A DNA stretch of 64,000 bases from contig NZ_BMCT01000002.1 of the NCBI RefSeq assembly GCF_014635325.1, positions 310,001 to 374,000 on the forward strand, written 5' to 3'. Position numbers and translations under genes: made by a program. The notes below the pieces were generated by a model, which was given only the letters and a program-made list of their open reading frames with translations, was not told where the DNA came from and did no database searches. Source of the stretch: Azorhizobium oxalatiphilum (lineage in GTDB: Bacteria > Pseudomonadota > Alphaproteobacteria > Rhizobiales > Xanthobacteraceae). Positions 39,315 to 48,068 of this stretch are shown here, one piece after another. Every line of letters begins with the position of its first letter. The stretch's first letter is position 1.

Positions 39315-39340
39315 ATAGCTTGCTCCAGCTTCCCCAAATA

Positions 39341-40963
39341 TCAGCGAGCCGGGCGCCGTGCCGGCCCCGTCTTGTCGCTGCGAACGGACGAAGCCGTCCG
39401 CATGAAACCAACCGCGCCCATCTCCGAGCCCTGCGAGCGCTGCCCGTTCTGGCTGCGCCCGTTGCGCTCGTGACGGGACGCTTCATTGCGCACACCACCA
39501 CCCGCCGCCGGACGACCCTCAGGCTTGCGGTTGCCTTCCGGCTTCCGGTTCTCCTGATGCTGGCCGGAGGCCGAGCGCTGACGCGGCGCCTGCGAACGCT
39601 CACCATGCGAACGCTCGCCGTGGGGGCGCTCCGAGCGCTCCCCCTGCTGACGCTCGCCCTGATGGCGCTCACCATGGCGCTCACCACGGGGACGGTCGCC
39701 CCGGTTGCGCTCGCCATTTGAACGCTCACCATGCGAACGCTCGCCGCGCGGCCGGTCGCCCTGCGGGCGGCTGCCGCGACGCTGCTCACCATCGGCCGCC
39801 ACCGGAAGCGGCGTGCCGGTCGGGGCCTGCCGGGCCTCGCCGCGCCGATCCGTCGTCGGGAGCGACATGCGGATCAGCTTCTCGATGGACCGCAGGTATG
39901 CGCGCTCTTCACCGTCGCACAGCGAGATGGCGATGCCTTCCCGCCCAGCGCGAGCCGTACGGCCGATCCGATGGACATAGGATTCGGGCACGTTCGGCAG
40001 ATCGTAATTTACCACATGGCTCACGCCGGTGACATCGATGCCGCGAGCGGCGATGTCGGTGGCCACCAGCGTGCGCAGGGTGCCTTCGCGGAAGGCCGCG
40101 AGCACGCGGTCGCGCTGGTTCTGGGACTTGTTGCCATGGATCGCCTCGGCGGCGAGGCCGTTGCGGGCCAGCACCTGCACCACCTTGTCCGCGCCATGCT
40201 TGGTGCGGGTGAAGACGAGGGTGCGGTCGATCTCCTCCGTGCGCAGGATCTCGGCGAGGATCTGGGCCTTGTTGCCCTTCTCCACGAAGATCACACGCTG
40301 GTCCACGCGATCCGCCGTCTTGGCGACGGGGGTCACGGCAACCGTCACCGGATTGCGCAGCATGGAGCCCGCGAGATCGGCGATGGCGCTCGGCATGGTG
40401 GCCGAGAAGAACAGGCTGTGGCGCTTGGGCGGCAGCTTGCGCACAACGGCGCGGATGGAATGGACGAAGCCCATGTCCAGCATCTGGTCGGCTTCGTCGA
40501 GAACGAAGACTTCCACCTGATCGAGACGGACCGCGTGGTTGTCCACGAGGTCGATCAGGCGTCCGGGCGTGGCGACCAGCACATCGACGCCGCGATGGAG
40601 GGCGCGGATCTGGCGGCCCATGGGCACGCCGCCGATGGCCAGCGTCGTGGACAGGCGAATGTGACGGCCGAACTTGTCGAAATTGTCGAGGATCTGGCCG
40701 GACAGTTCGCGGGTCGGCGAGAGCACCAGAACGCGAACGCTCTTGGGCTGGACGGGACGCGGGTTACGGGCCAGATGGTCAAGGATGGGAAGCGCGAAGG
40801 CGGCTGTCTTGCCGGTGCCGGTCTGGGCGATGCCGATCAGATCCTTGCCGCCGAGAACGGCGGGAATGGCCTGGGCCTGAATGGGGGTCGGAGTGATGTG
40901 CTTCTCTTCAGTGAGGGCACGGACGATAGGCTCGGCGAGGCCGAGTTCGTGGAAAGAGGTCAA
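39341..40963 (-). CDS. rhlE: DEAD-box RNA helicase, RhlE-like, with charged repeat tail
   Basis: A roughly 540-residue DEAD-box ATPase that remodels RNA. Motifs in order are the Q-motif [13 protein letters not shown], Walker [26 protein letters not shown] and [10 protein letters not shown]. The helicase core ends near residue 365, followed by about 175 residues that are almost only Arg, Gly, Glu, Gln, Ser and His in GER-type repeats. I propose TTG 40963 as start, giving [12 protein letters not shown] as in relatives. The next upstream ATG (41068) adds 35 unlike residues. infA lies directly downstream. Confidence 0.88.
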   Translation of the reverse strand: MTSFHELGLAEPIVRALTEEKHITPTPIQAQAIPAVLGGKDLIGIAQTGTGKTAAFALPILDHLARNPRPVQPKSVRVLVLSPTRELSGQILDNFDKFGRHIRLSTTLAIGGVPMGRQIRALHRGVDVLVATPGRLIDLVDNHAVRLDQVEVFVLDEADQMLDMGFVHSIRAVVRKLPPKRHSLFFSATMPSAIADLAGSMLRNPVTVAVTPVAKTADRVDQRVIFVEKGNKAQILAEILRTEEIDRTLVFTRTKHGADKVVQVLARNGLAAEAIHGNKSQNQRDRVLAAFREGTLRTLVATDIAARGIDVTGVSHVVNYDLPNVPESYVHRIGRTARAGREGIAISLCDGEERAYLRSIEKLIRMSLPTTDRRGEARQAPTGTPLPVAADGEQRRGSRPQGDRPRGERSHGERSNGERNRGDRPRGERHGERHQGERQQGERSERPHGERSHGERSQAPRQRSASGQHQENRKPEGNRKPEGRPAAGGGVRNEASRHERNGRSQNGQRSQGSEMGAVGFMRTASSVRSDKTGPARRPAR

Positions 40964-41359
40964 GCTCTGTCTTTCATGGGCGAAAGCCGGCCGCGCCGCA
41001 CATTGGGGCACGCACGCGCTGTCGCGGGGGTCTTTGACACCCCGCGTGGCCTGGGCTGTCGCAATCATTCGGATGAAATCGGGCCGAAGCCGTTCGAGCG
41101 TACCAGAAATGATCCGGGCGATCTCGGAGGGCGGTTTCCGCTACGCGGCCCGAGAGCGACCCGAGATGGACCTTTCACAGGCACCTTGATCGCTACGAGC
41201 TGCCATATGGCCCAGATCCATGTTCTTTTCAAGGCTGTTGCTGCTGCGCTGCGACATTAGGAGAAAATCGCGCTGCTCATCACCTCAACATTCCGCTAGG
41301 AGAGGTATCCTCACTTGATTTGCGCCGCGCTCGCACAGAGATAGGGCTGCGGAGGTGGC
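40964..41359. other. Divergent gap between the rhlE-like and dedA genes
   Basis: About 396 bases if the TTG start is right. I see no supported gene. GGAGGTGGC immediately before 41360 is the ribosome site of the DedA gene. The space could include a long 5' leader for the helicase, as cold-responsive helicase genes often have. Confidence 0.4.
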
Positions 41360-41926
41360 ATGTTCGATTTCAATTCTATCGTCTCGCCGGTGCTGGCTTT
41401 TGTGGAACAGCACCAGCAATGGGCCGCTCCTATCGTTTTCGCGCTCGCCTTCGGGGAATCGCTGGCCGTCCTCTCGATCTTCATTCCCGCCACCGTGCTT
41501 CTGCTTGGCATCGGCGCGCTGATCGAGGCGAGCGGGCTCAGCTTCTGGCCCATCTGGATGGCGGCAAGCCTGGGCGCCATCCTCGGCGACACCGTCTCCT
41601 ACATCATCGGCTATTATTTCAAGGACGGCGTCAAGCGCATGTGGCCGCTGTCCCGGCACCCCGAGATGGTGGCGCAGGCGGAATCCTTCTTCGCCCGCTA
41701 TGGCGTGTGGGGTGTCGCCGTGGGCCGCTTCTTCGGGCCCGCGCGGGCGGTGGTGCCGCTGCTGGCCGGCATTCTCGCCATGCGGCAGATCCCGTTCCAG
41801 ATCGCCAATATCGGCAGCGCCTTCGCATGGTCCTTCGCCATGCTGGCACCCGGTGCGGCAGCGCTGAAACTGCTGGATCATCTGCCCAACTCCTCCGAGG
41901 GCTGGCTGCGCATGCTGGGATTGTGA
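41360..41926 (+). CDS. DedA family membrane protein
   Basis: A 188-residue DedA/SNARE-associated family protein, implicated in membrane homeostasis, polyprenyl-phosphate recycling and antimicrobial resistance. The N-terminal half has the ALAFGESLAVLSIFIPATVL motif (Glu in the re-entrant helix). The conserved GDTVSYIIGYYFK and FFARYGVWGVAVGRFFGPAR follow. Ribosome site GGAGGTGGC lies just upstream. Stands between the helicase and a small exported protein. Confidence 0.92.
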   Translation: MFDFNSIVSPVLAFVEQHQQWAAPIVFALAFGESLAVLSIFIPATVLLLGIGALIEASGLSFWPIWMAASLGAILGDTVSYIIGYYFKDGVKRMWPLSRHPEMVAQAESFFARYGVWGVAVGRFFGPARAVVPLLAGILAMRQIPFQIANIGSAFAWSFAMLAPGAAALKLLDHLPNSSEGWLRMLGL

Positions 41927-41978
41927 AGGAACACGTCCTTTCCGGCCGGGGTTGCCCGTTTAACCCCGGAGGAAAGGC

Positions 41979-42281
41979 ATGATGTTCAAAGTCCACTCCC
42001 TGTTCGCCTGCGGGTTGCTCGCGGGCGCTCTCGCCGCGCCCCTGCCCGCCTCGGCCCAGACCGGCAACAGCCAGCGACCGCCCGATGCGCCCGGCCCCAC
42101 CGTGCCCGGCCCGCGGCCGGGGGAAAACCTCAGCGACCAGCTGCGCCGTAACGACGGTGTCATCCCGCCGGCACAGAATCTCGATCCGGAAATCCGCAAG
42201 ACGCCGACGGATACGGGCACCACGCCGGTGATCCCGCCGCCCGGCACGCCAGGTGGGGATAACAGCCTCCAACCGAAATAG
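41979..42281 (+). CDS. Small proline-rich exported protein
   Basis: A 100-residue protein with a signal peptide (LFACGLLAGALAAP, cleavage near ASAQ) and a mature part rich in Pro, Gly and Asn, likely unstructured. The segment LSDQLRRNDGVIPP occurs in small exported proteins of Rhizobiales as I recall them. GGAGGAAAGGC before ATG. It is 52 bases downstream of dedA. Function unknown. Confidence 0.75.
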   Translation: MMFKVHSLFACGLLAGALAAPLPASAQTGNSQRPPDAPGPTVPGPRPGENLSDQLRRNDGVIPPAQNLDPEIRKTPTDTGTTPVIPPPGTPGGDNSLQPK

Positions 42282-42327
42282 AACGGTTCCACTCTAGCTT
42301 GGGAGCGATGGTGCGCGGCACAGAAAG

Positions 42328-42349
42328 CTGTATATGACGGGATATAACG
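42328..42349 (+). promoter_or_regulatory. ModE-type box upstream of modA
   Basis: CTGTATAT-GACGGG-ATATAACG, a near-palindrome with the right half equal to the half-site of the E. coli ModE box (CGTTATAT-N-ATATAACG). It ends 12 bases before the modA start, overlapping the likely promoter, and a ModE-like regulator is encoded at the far end of the operon. Molybdate-dependent repression is the expected use. Confidence 0.75.
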
Positions 42350-42361
42350 ATGGAGGTCTCC

Positions 42362-43180
42362 ATGTCCCGTCTCGCCACTGCTCTCAGCCGTTTCGATGCC
42401 CGCTTTCATGGCCGCCGCGCCCTGCTCTCGATGGCCCTCGCCGCCGTGGTCGGCGCGGCCGTGCCGACCTTCGCCCGCGCCCAGGAAGCGGTGACGGTGT
42501 TTGCGGCGGCCAGCATGACCAACGCCATCCAGGACATCTCGAAGGCCTATACCGAGAAGACCAAGGTGCCGGTCCGCACCTCGTTCGCCGCCTCCTCCGA
42601 TCTCGCCAAGCAGATCCAGTCCGGCGCGCCGGCCAATGTGTTCATCTCCGCCGACACGCGCTGGATGGACTTCATGGAGAAGAACGATCTGGTCGTGAAG
42701 GACACCCGCGTCGAGCCCATCGGCAACTCGCTGGTGGTGATCGTTCCCTCCACCAAGCCCACCAAGATCACCATCAATTCGTCCTTCGACTTCGAGACCC
42801 TGCTCGGCAAGGACGGCAAGCTCGTCACCGGCATTCCGGAGAGCGTGCCGGTGGGCGTCTACGCCAAGGCGGCGCTGACCAAGCTCGGCCTGTGGGACAA
42901 GGTGCGTCCGCACGTGGTGGGCGCCGAGAGCGTGCGCGCCGCGCTGGCTCTGGTGGAGCGCGGCGAGGCCGCCGCCGGCATCGTCTATGCGACCGACGCC
43001 GCCGTGGCCAAGAACGTGACGGTCGCCGGCACCTTCCCGGCCGACAGCCATGATCCTGTGGTCTATCCCTTCGCCATCGTGAAGGGGCAGGACACCCCGG
43101 CCGCCAAGGCCTTCTTCGAATACCTGCTGAGCCCCGAGGCGAAGGCGGTCTACGCGAAGTACGGCTTCACCACCAAGTGA
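42362..43180 (+). CDS. modA: Molybdate ABC transporter substrate-binding protein
   Basis: A 272-residue periplasmic ModA. A signal peptide ends near FARAQ. The ligand-loop motifs VTVFAAASMTNAIQDI (serine in AAAS) and the region SFAASSDLAKQIQSGAPANV with its conserved serine are typical, as is the tyrosine in GIVYATDA. It binds molybdate or tungstate for high-affinity uptake. GGAGGTCTCC lies before ATG 42362. It is first in modABC, with a ModE-type box upstream and a strong hairpin between it and modB. Confidence 0.95.
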   Translation: MSRLATALSRFDARFHGRRALLSMALAAVVGAAVPTFARAQEAVTVFAAASMTNAIQDISKAYTEKTKVPVRTSFAASSDLAKQIQSGAPANVFISADTRWMDFMEKNDLVVKDTRVEPIGNSLVVIVPSTKPTKITINSSFDFETLLGKDGKLVTGIPESVPVGVYAKAALTKLGLWDKVRPHVVGAESVRAALALVERGEAAAGIVYATDAAVAKNVTVAGTFPADSHDPVVYPFAIVKGQDTPAAKAFFEYLLSPEAKAVYAKYGFTTK

Positions 43181-43200
43181 GGTTCTGAACGGTTTCCTTG

Positions 43201-43222
43201 CGCCGGCAGTCTTCTGCCGGCG
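43201..43222 (+). other. Intercistronic hairpin between modA and modB
   Basis: A perfect 9-bp stem CGCCGGCAG-TCTT-CTGCCGGCG lies 20 bases after the modA stop. There is no U-run after it. Such hairpins usually protect upstream mRNA or partly stop transcription, which would make the binding protein more abundant than the membrane parts. Confidence 0.7.
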
Positions 43223-43263
43223 TAAGGTCATGTGGTCTCAGGTCATCGAGGAATCCCGCCGTC

Positions 43264-43953
43264 ATGCTGACACCGGAGGAATGGACCGCCGTAAGGCTCA
43301 GCCTGCAGGTGGCATTCTGGGCCACTGTCTGGAGTTTGCCGCCCGGCATCCTCGTCGCCTTCATCCTCTCGCGCCTGCATTTCCCCGGGCGCGGCCTGTT
43401 CGACGGGCTGATCCACCTGCCGCTGGTGCTGCCGCGCGTGGTGGTGGGCTATCTGCTGCTGCTGCTGCTCGGCGCGCGCGGCACCTTCGGCTTCTATCTG
43501 AACGAATGGTTCGGCATCCGCCTGATCTTCTCCACCGCCGGCGCCACGGTCGCCGCCGCCGTGGTGTCCTTTCCGCTCACGGTGAACGCCATCCGCCTGT
43601 CGCTGGACGCGGTGGACAAGGGCCTCGAGACCGCCGCCCGCACGCTCGGCGCCTCCCGGCTCGATGTCTTCTTCAGCATCACCCTGCCGCTCATGCTGCC
43701 CGGCATCCTCTCTGGCACGCTCATTTCGCTGGCCTCGGCGCTGGGCGAGTTCGGCGCCACCATCACCTTCGTCTCCAACGTGGAAGGCGTGACGCGCACC
43801 ATTCCGCTCGCCATCTACAGCGCCACCAGCATGCCGGACGGCGACGACATCGCGCTCCGGCTCACCATCGTGTCCATCGTGCTCGCGCTCGGCGCCCTGC
43901 TGCTGGCCGAGTTTGCCGATCGCCGCATCCGCGTGGTTCTGGGGCGCATATGA
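43264..43953 (+). CDS. modB: Molybdate ABC transporter permease
   Basis: A 229-residue inner-membrane permease with five or six helices. The ABC-permease EAA loop reads ETAARTLGASRLDVFFSITL. The segment LIHLPLVLPRVVVGYLLLLL is a typical ModB helix. Start ATG 43264 begins MLTPEEWTAVRLS, like other ModB. The stop overlaps the modC start in an ATGA junction. It moves molybdate across the membrane with ModC. Confidence 0.95.
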   Translation: MLTPEEWTAVRLSLQVAFWATVWSLPPGILVAFILSRLHFPGRGLFDGLIHLPLVLPRVVVGYLLLLLLGARGTFGFYLNEWFGIRLIFSTAGATVAAAVVSFPLTVNAIRLSLDAVDKGLETAARTLGASRLDVFFSITLPLMLPGILSGTLISLASALGEFGATITFVSNVEGVTRTIPLAIYSATSMPDGDDIALRLTIVSIVLALGALLLAEFADRRIRVVLGRI

Positions 43954-45152
43954 TCGAGATCGACGTCGCCCTCACCCGCTCGACCAGCTTCAAGCTGGAG
44001 GCGCGCTTCACCGCGCCGGATCGTGGCGTCACCGCGCTGTTCGGCCGCTCGGGCGCCGGCAAGAGCACCATCATTTACATGGTGGCCGGCACCGTGCGGC
44101 CTGACCGGGGCCGCATCCAGATCGGCGATGCCGTCTTCTTCGACGCCGCCACCCGCACCGAATTGCCCATGGAGCAGCGCCGCGTCGGCTATGTGTTCCA
44201 GGATTCGCGTCTGTTTCCGCACATGAAGGTGGAAACCAACCTGCGCTATGGCGAGCGGCGGGCGAAAGAGAAGCGCATCAGCTTCGACGCCGTGGTGGGC
44301 ATGCTGGGCATCGGCCACCTGTTGAGCCGCCGCCCGCACACCTTGTCCGGCGGCGAGCGCCAGCGCGTCGCCATCGGCCGCGCGCTCCTGGCCCAGCCGC
44401 GCCTGCTGCTCATGGACGAGCCGCTGGCGGCGCTGGACGAGCAGCGCAAGGCGGAAATCCTGCCCTATCTGGAGCGGCTGCGGGACGAGCTGAAGCTGCC
44501 CATCCTCTATGTCAGCCATTCGCTGGAAGAGGTGCTGCGCCTCTCCGACATGATCGTGGCCATGGCCGATGGCGGCGTGGTGGCGGCGGGGTCGGTGTCG
44601 CAGGTGATGTCGCGCCCCGAGATGCTGCCCATCGTCGGGCGCTTCGATCTCGGCACCATCCTCGACTGCACGGTGAAGGCGCACGATCCGGACTTCGCCT
44701 TGTCCACCCTCGCCTTCGCCGATGGCGAATTGCGGGTGCCGCTGGTGGACCTGCCGCTCGGCACCCCCGCCCGCGCCCGCATTCGCTCGCGCGACGTGGC
44801 CCTGTCCTTGTCCCGGCCCATGGATGTGTCCGTGACCAACCGCCTCGCCGGCACGGTGGCCGATATCCGCCGCGAGGAAGGCCCCTATGCCGATGTGGGC
44901 GTGGACCTCGGCCATGCGGTGCTGCGTTCGCTCGTCACCAAGGAGAGCGTGGCGCGTCTCGCGCTGGAGCCGGGCATGCCCGTCTGGGTGATGATCAAGG
45001 CGGTGGCGGTCGATTCGCGCTCGCCGCTGTTCGACGCCCCCGCCCCCGGCGCGACGCTACCCGAACCCGCTAACCCACCTAAGGTCAGCCCGCCTCAGAC
45101 GCCTTCGCTGCGTCTTGTCGGGGCTGATACGCCTTCGCGAGGGAACGGGTAA
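43950..45152 (+). CDS. modC: Molybdate ABC transporter ATP-binding protein
   Basis: A 400-residue ModC. ATPase motifs are GRSGAGKSTI (Walker A), LSGGERQRV (signature), LLMDEPLAALD (Walker B) and VSHSLEEV. The C-terminal region (from about residue 275) is a TOBE/molybdate-binding regulatory domain, followed by a Pro/Ala tail after about residue 360. Start overlaps modB. The last 68 bases overlap the 3' end of the convergent modE-like gene, so the tail codons are read on both strands. That tail is poorly conserved in character and may be recent. Confidence 0.92.
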   Translation: MIEIDVALTRSTSFKLEARFTAPDRGVTALFGRSGAGKSTIIYMVAGTVRPDRGRIQIGDAVFFDAATRTELPMEQRRVGYVFQDSRLFPHMKVETNLRYGERRAKEKRISFDAVVGMLGIGHLLSRRPHTLSGGERQRVAIGRALLAQPRLLLMDEPLAALDEQRKAEILPYLERLRDELKLPILYVSHSLEEVLRLSDMIVAMADGGVVAAGSVSQVMSRPEMLPIVGRFDLGTILDCTVKAHDPDFALSTLAFADGELRVPLVDLPLGTPARARIRSRDVALSLSRPMDVSVTNRLAGTVADIRREEGPYADVGVDLGHAVLRSLVTKESVARLALEPGMPVWVMIKAVAVDSRSPLFDAPAPGATLPEPANPPKVSPPQTPSLRLVGADTPSRGNG

Positions 45153-45480
45153 GTTCCGCCACCGCGCCTTCGGTGGCCTTGGCGCTCTGCCGCTCCATGG
45201 CGCGGTAGAGCGCGATCAGGCGATGGCCGAAGGGGGTGATGTCCGTGCCGCTGCCCCGCCGGCCGGGATGGGTGAGGATCACCCGCTCCTCGAACATGCG
45301 GTCCAGCTCGTCCATGAGCAGCCACGCCCGGCGATAGCTCATGCCGATGGCCTTGGCCGCCGAGAGAATGGAGCCGTGGGTGCCCACCGCCTCCAGCAGC
45401 ATGATCTTGCCCGGCCCGAGCTTGCGGCCATCGGCGAAATCAAGGCGGAGGAAGGTGCGGGCGGCGGGGGTGTCGGTCAC
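45085..45480 (-). CDS. modE: ModE-like molybdate regulator, short form
   Basis: A 131-residue protein that is only the winged helix-turn-helix part of ModE (about residues 20-90: LGPGKIMLLEAVGTHGSIL, AAKAIGMSYRRAWLLMDEL). It lacks the C-terminal pair of molybdate-binding TOBE domains. Start GTG 45480 has AAGGA six bases upstream. Such short ModE-like regulators occur in Rhizobiales beside modABC, and may sense Mo through another protein or bind DNA constitutively. It is convergent with modC and overlaps it by 68 bases. Confidence 0.88.
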   Translation of the reverse strand: MTDTPAARTFLRLDFADGRKLGPGKIMLLEAVGTHGSILSAAKAIGMSYRRAWLLMDELDRMFEERVILTHPGRRGSGTDITPFGHRLIALYRAMERQSAKATEGAVAELTRSLAKAYQPRQDAAKASEAG

Positions 45481-45492
45481 GGCATGTCCTTA

Positions 45493-45529
45493 GAGTGTTT
45501 CATTGTTTCATGGAAACACTGAAACACTC
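45493..45529. repeat. 37-bp near-perfect palindrome
   Basis: Outer arms GAGTGTTTCA and TGAAACACTC are perfect, and inner arms TGTTTC and GAAACA lie symmetrically inside, centred at 45511 with only one mismatched pair. It lies 12 bases upstream of the modE-like start. It could be that gene's operator or a member of a dispersed palindromic repeat family. Confidence 0.75.
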
Positions 45530-45540
45530 CAACCTATTGA

Positions 45541-45594
45541 TAGAGAATGTTTTTCGGCTTGGATTGCGGAGCAAACCAAGTCGAACATGCTCTA
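45541..45594. repeat. 54-bp imperfect palindrome
   Basis: TAGAG...CTCTA outer arms, ATGTT...AACAT middle arms and CTTGGATTGC...GCAAACCAAG inner arms (one mismatch) around a GGA loop. It lies 11 bases past the previous palindrome. Sequences with TAGAG...CTCTA ends recur in Rhizobiales genomes, so a dispersed element is likely. Confidence 0.6.
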
Positions 45595-45679
45595 GGCGGC
45601 CATGGAGCGGACCGGCGGGCGATCATAGCCTCAAGTGGAGCCGCCGCAGAACCCCAAAGGCGCCGCCCCTCCCCGCTGC

Positions 45680-46057
45680 TCAGTGGCAGGTCCCGCAGAG
45701 CGGCGCCCGCGCACAGCGCGTCAGATAACGCACGCATTGCTGCTCGCGGTCGTAACCCAGCAGCGTGCCGAGCATGAAATCCTCTTCCGGCGTGAGCTGG
45801 CAAAGGGGTTTCGTGACAATGCTGCGGGTGGTGTCCACGAAAGCGGCGCGGCCGAAGAACAGGTTGACCTTCACCGAATTCACTTCCTGCACGAAGTGGT
45901 CGATCTCGGTCTCCTCCAGCCGCGTCAGGATGTTCGGCAGTTCCTGCGCGCCCATGGTCATGAGAAACAGGCAGCGCACGCCCCGCCTGTACTCATAGAT
46001 GTTGTGGTTGAAAATGCGGAGCGTGACGGTCTCGTCTAGACCAGCTTGGCCAGCCAT
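45680..46057 (-). CDS. DUF2023 family protein with C-terminal CxxCH
   Basis: A 125-residue DUF2023 protein: IFNHNIYEYRRGVRCLFLMT near the start, FVQEVNSVKVNLFFGRAAF in the middle and LTPEEDFMLGTLLGYDREQQC near the end fit the family. DUF2023 genes flank flavodoxin genes in epsilonproteobacteria, and the same pairing appears here. It starts inside the 3' end of fldA (22-base overlap), so translation is coupled. It ends in ...LCGTCH, a CxxCH motif, with extra cysteines nearby, yet has no signal peptide. Molecular function unknown, probably tied to flavodoxin. Confidence 0.82.
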   Translation of the reverse strand: MAGQAGLDETVTLRIFNHNIYEYRRGVRCLFLMTMGAQELPNILTRLEETEIDHFVQEVNSVKVNLFFGRAAFVDTTRSIVTKPLCQLTPEEDFMLGTLLGYDREQQCVRYLTRCARAPLCGTCH

Positions 46058-46518
46058 TCCGTCACCCGCTTCTCGGTCTTGGAGGACTGGGTGTCGGGGT
46101 CGATCGCCAGACCGACGAACTGGCCGTCCCGCTCGGCGGCGGAGCCGGTGTAGCTGTAGCCGGAGGTGTCGGTGAAGCCGACCACCTCGCCGCCCTGCTC
46201 CACGGCCATGTCATAGAGGATGCCCATGGCGTCCACGAAGCTGTCCGGATAGGTCTCCTGATCGCCGGTGCCGAAGAGCGCGATCTTCTTGCCGGAGAGA
46301 TTGGCGGACTTCATGGTGTCCACATTGGCTTCCCAATCGGTCTGGAGATCACCGGCGCCATAGGTGGGCGAGCCGAGGATGAGCAGGTCGCAGCTCTCGA
46401 AGTCGGACACCTTGGCGTCCTTGATGTCGATGGCCTTGCCCGACGCCTTCTTGGCGATGCGGGAGGCGAGGCCCTTGGTCGCGCCGCCATCCGAGCCATA
46501 GATCACATTGATAATCAT
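46036..46518 (-). CDS. fldA: Flavodoxin, long-chain (FldA/NifF type)
   Basis: A 160-residue FMN electron carrier. The phosphate loop is VIYGSDGGATKGLA, the next FMN region is SPTYGAGDLQTDW, and FGTGDQETYPDSFVDAMGIL contains the FMN aromatic loop. Its long-chain loop FTDTSGYSYTGSAAE is present. Long-chain flavodoxins carry low-potential electrons to nitrogenase, biotin synthase and others, and replace ferredoxin under iron stress. The link to nitrogenase is only suggested by the molybdate genes close by. DUF2023 overlaps its end. An AT-rich region with a Fur/Irr-like site lies upstream. Confidence 0.92.
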   Translation of the reverse strand: MIINVIYGSDGGATKGLASRIAKKASGKAIDIKDAKVSDFESCDLLILGSPTYGAGDLQTDWEANVDTMKSANLSGKKIALFGTGDQETYPDSFVDAMGILYDMAVEQGGEVVGFTDTSGYSYTGSAAERDGQFVGLAIDPDTQSSKTEKRVTEWLAKLV

Positions 46519-46664
46519 GGGTCCGTCTTCCGTCTGGCCTCAAATCGGGAACGCCGCGCCATGCCGGCGTCGGACGGCCCTGCTCATCAGCGGGGCAGGA
46601 CGAAAATTGAGGCAGCGAAAGTGCGGTCACAACATAGGGGTTTTACGTATTGGCGCAGTTATAA

Positions 46665-46681
46665 ATGAGAATGATTCAATG
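46665..46681 (-). promoter_or_regulatory. Candidate Fur/Irr-type site upstream of fldA
   Basis: The core GAATGATTC is palindromic, and flanking bases (ATGAGAATGATTCAAT) resemble iron-control boxes of alphaproteobacteria (TTTAGAATnATTCTAAA). It lies about 150 bases before fldA. Flavodoxin genes are often iron-repressed, which makes this plausible. The outer arms do not match well. Confidence 0.4.
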
Positions 46682-46923
46682 GAGTATAAATACGACGCAG
46701 ATGTCAGCTTTCCGACAATAGCTTGCATACGAATGACAATCGGAAAGACGGCAATTATTTTCTGAATACTGAAAGTCGATAGCCATAGCTCCGGCACTGC
46801 GAACCACCGGCACATGACAGGCGCTCGCCCGCCGGCCCGCGACCCACAACTGTTAATTGCGGGGATGGAGCAGCCAGGCCCCTCAAGTTACAGCACATCT
46901 TGCCCACCGCCGGATGTGAAAAA

Positions 46924-46949
46924 CCCGCCGCCCCTTTCGGAGCGGCGGG
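46924..46949 (-). terminator. Intrinsic terminator after ilvC
   Basis: On the minus strand, a perfect 8-bp stem CCCGCCGC ... GCGGCGGG is followed by TTTTTC, about 30 bases after the ilvC stop. Confidence 0.88.
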
Positions 46950-46976
46950 CCTGGAAAGCGTCCGTTCGAAACGAAC

Positions 46977-48008
<1,032 letters not shown>

Positions 48009-48068
48009 TTATTGAACGGTTGAAGGGGGTACGGGACGAACCCGGATCTCTTGGGCGCAGCCCGGCCG

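Larger units (their letters stand above)
46519..46976. other. AT-rich region upstream of fldA, with ilvC terminator
   Basis: A 458-base gap with no supported gene. Positions 46620-46770 are distinctly AT-rich compared with the rest of the window. They hold a symmetrical GAATGATTC core (46665-46681). The right end holds the ilvC terminator. The AT-rich part may be a promoter region for fldA or a horizontally acquired scrap. Confidence 0.55.
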
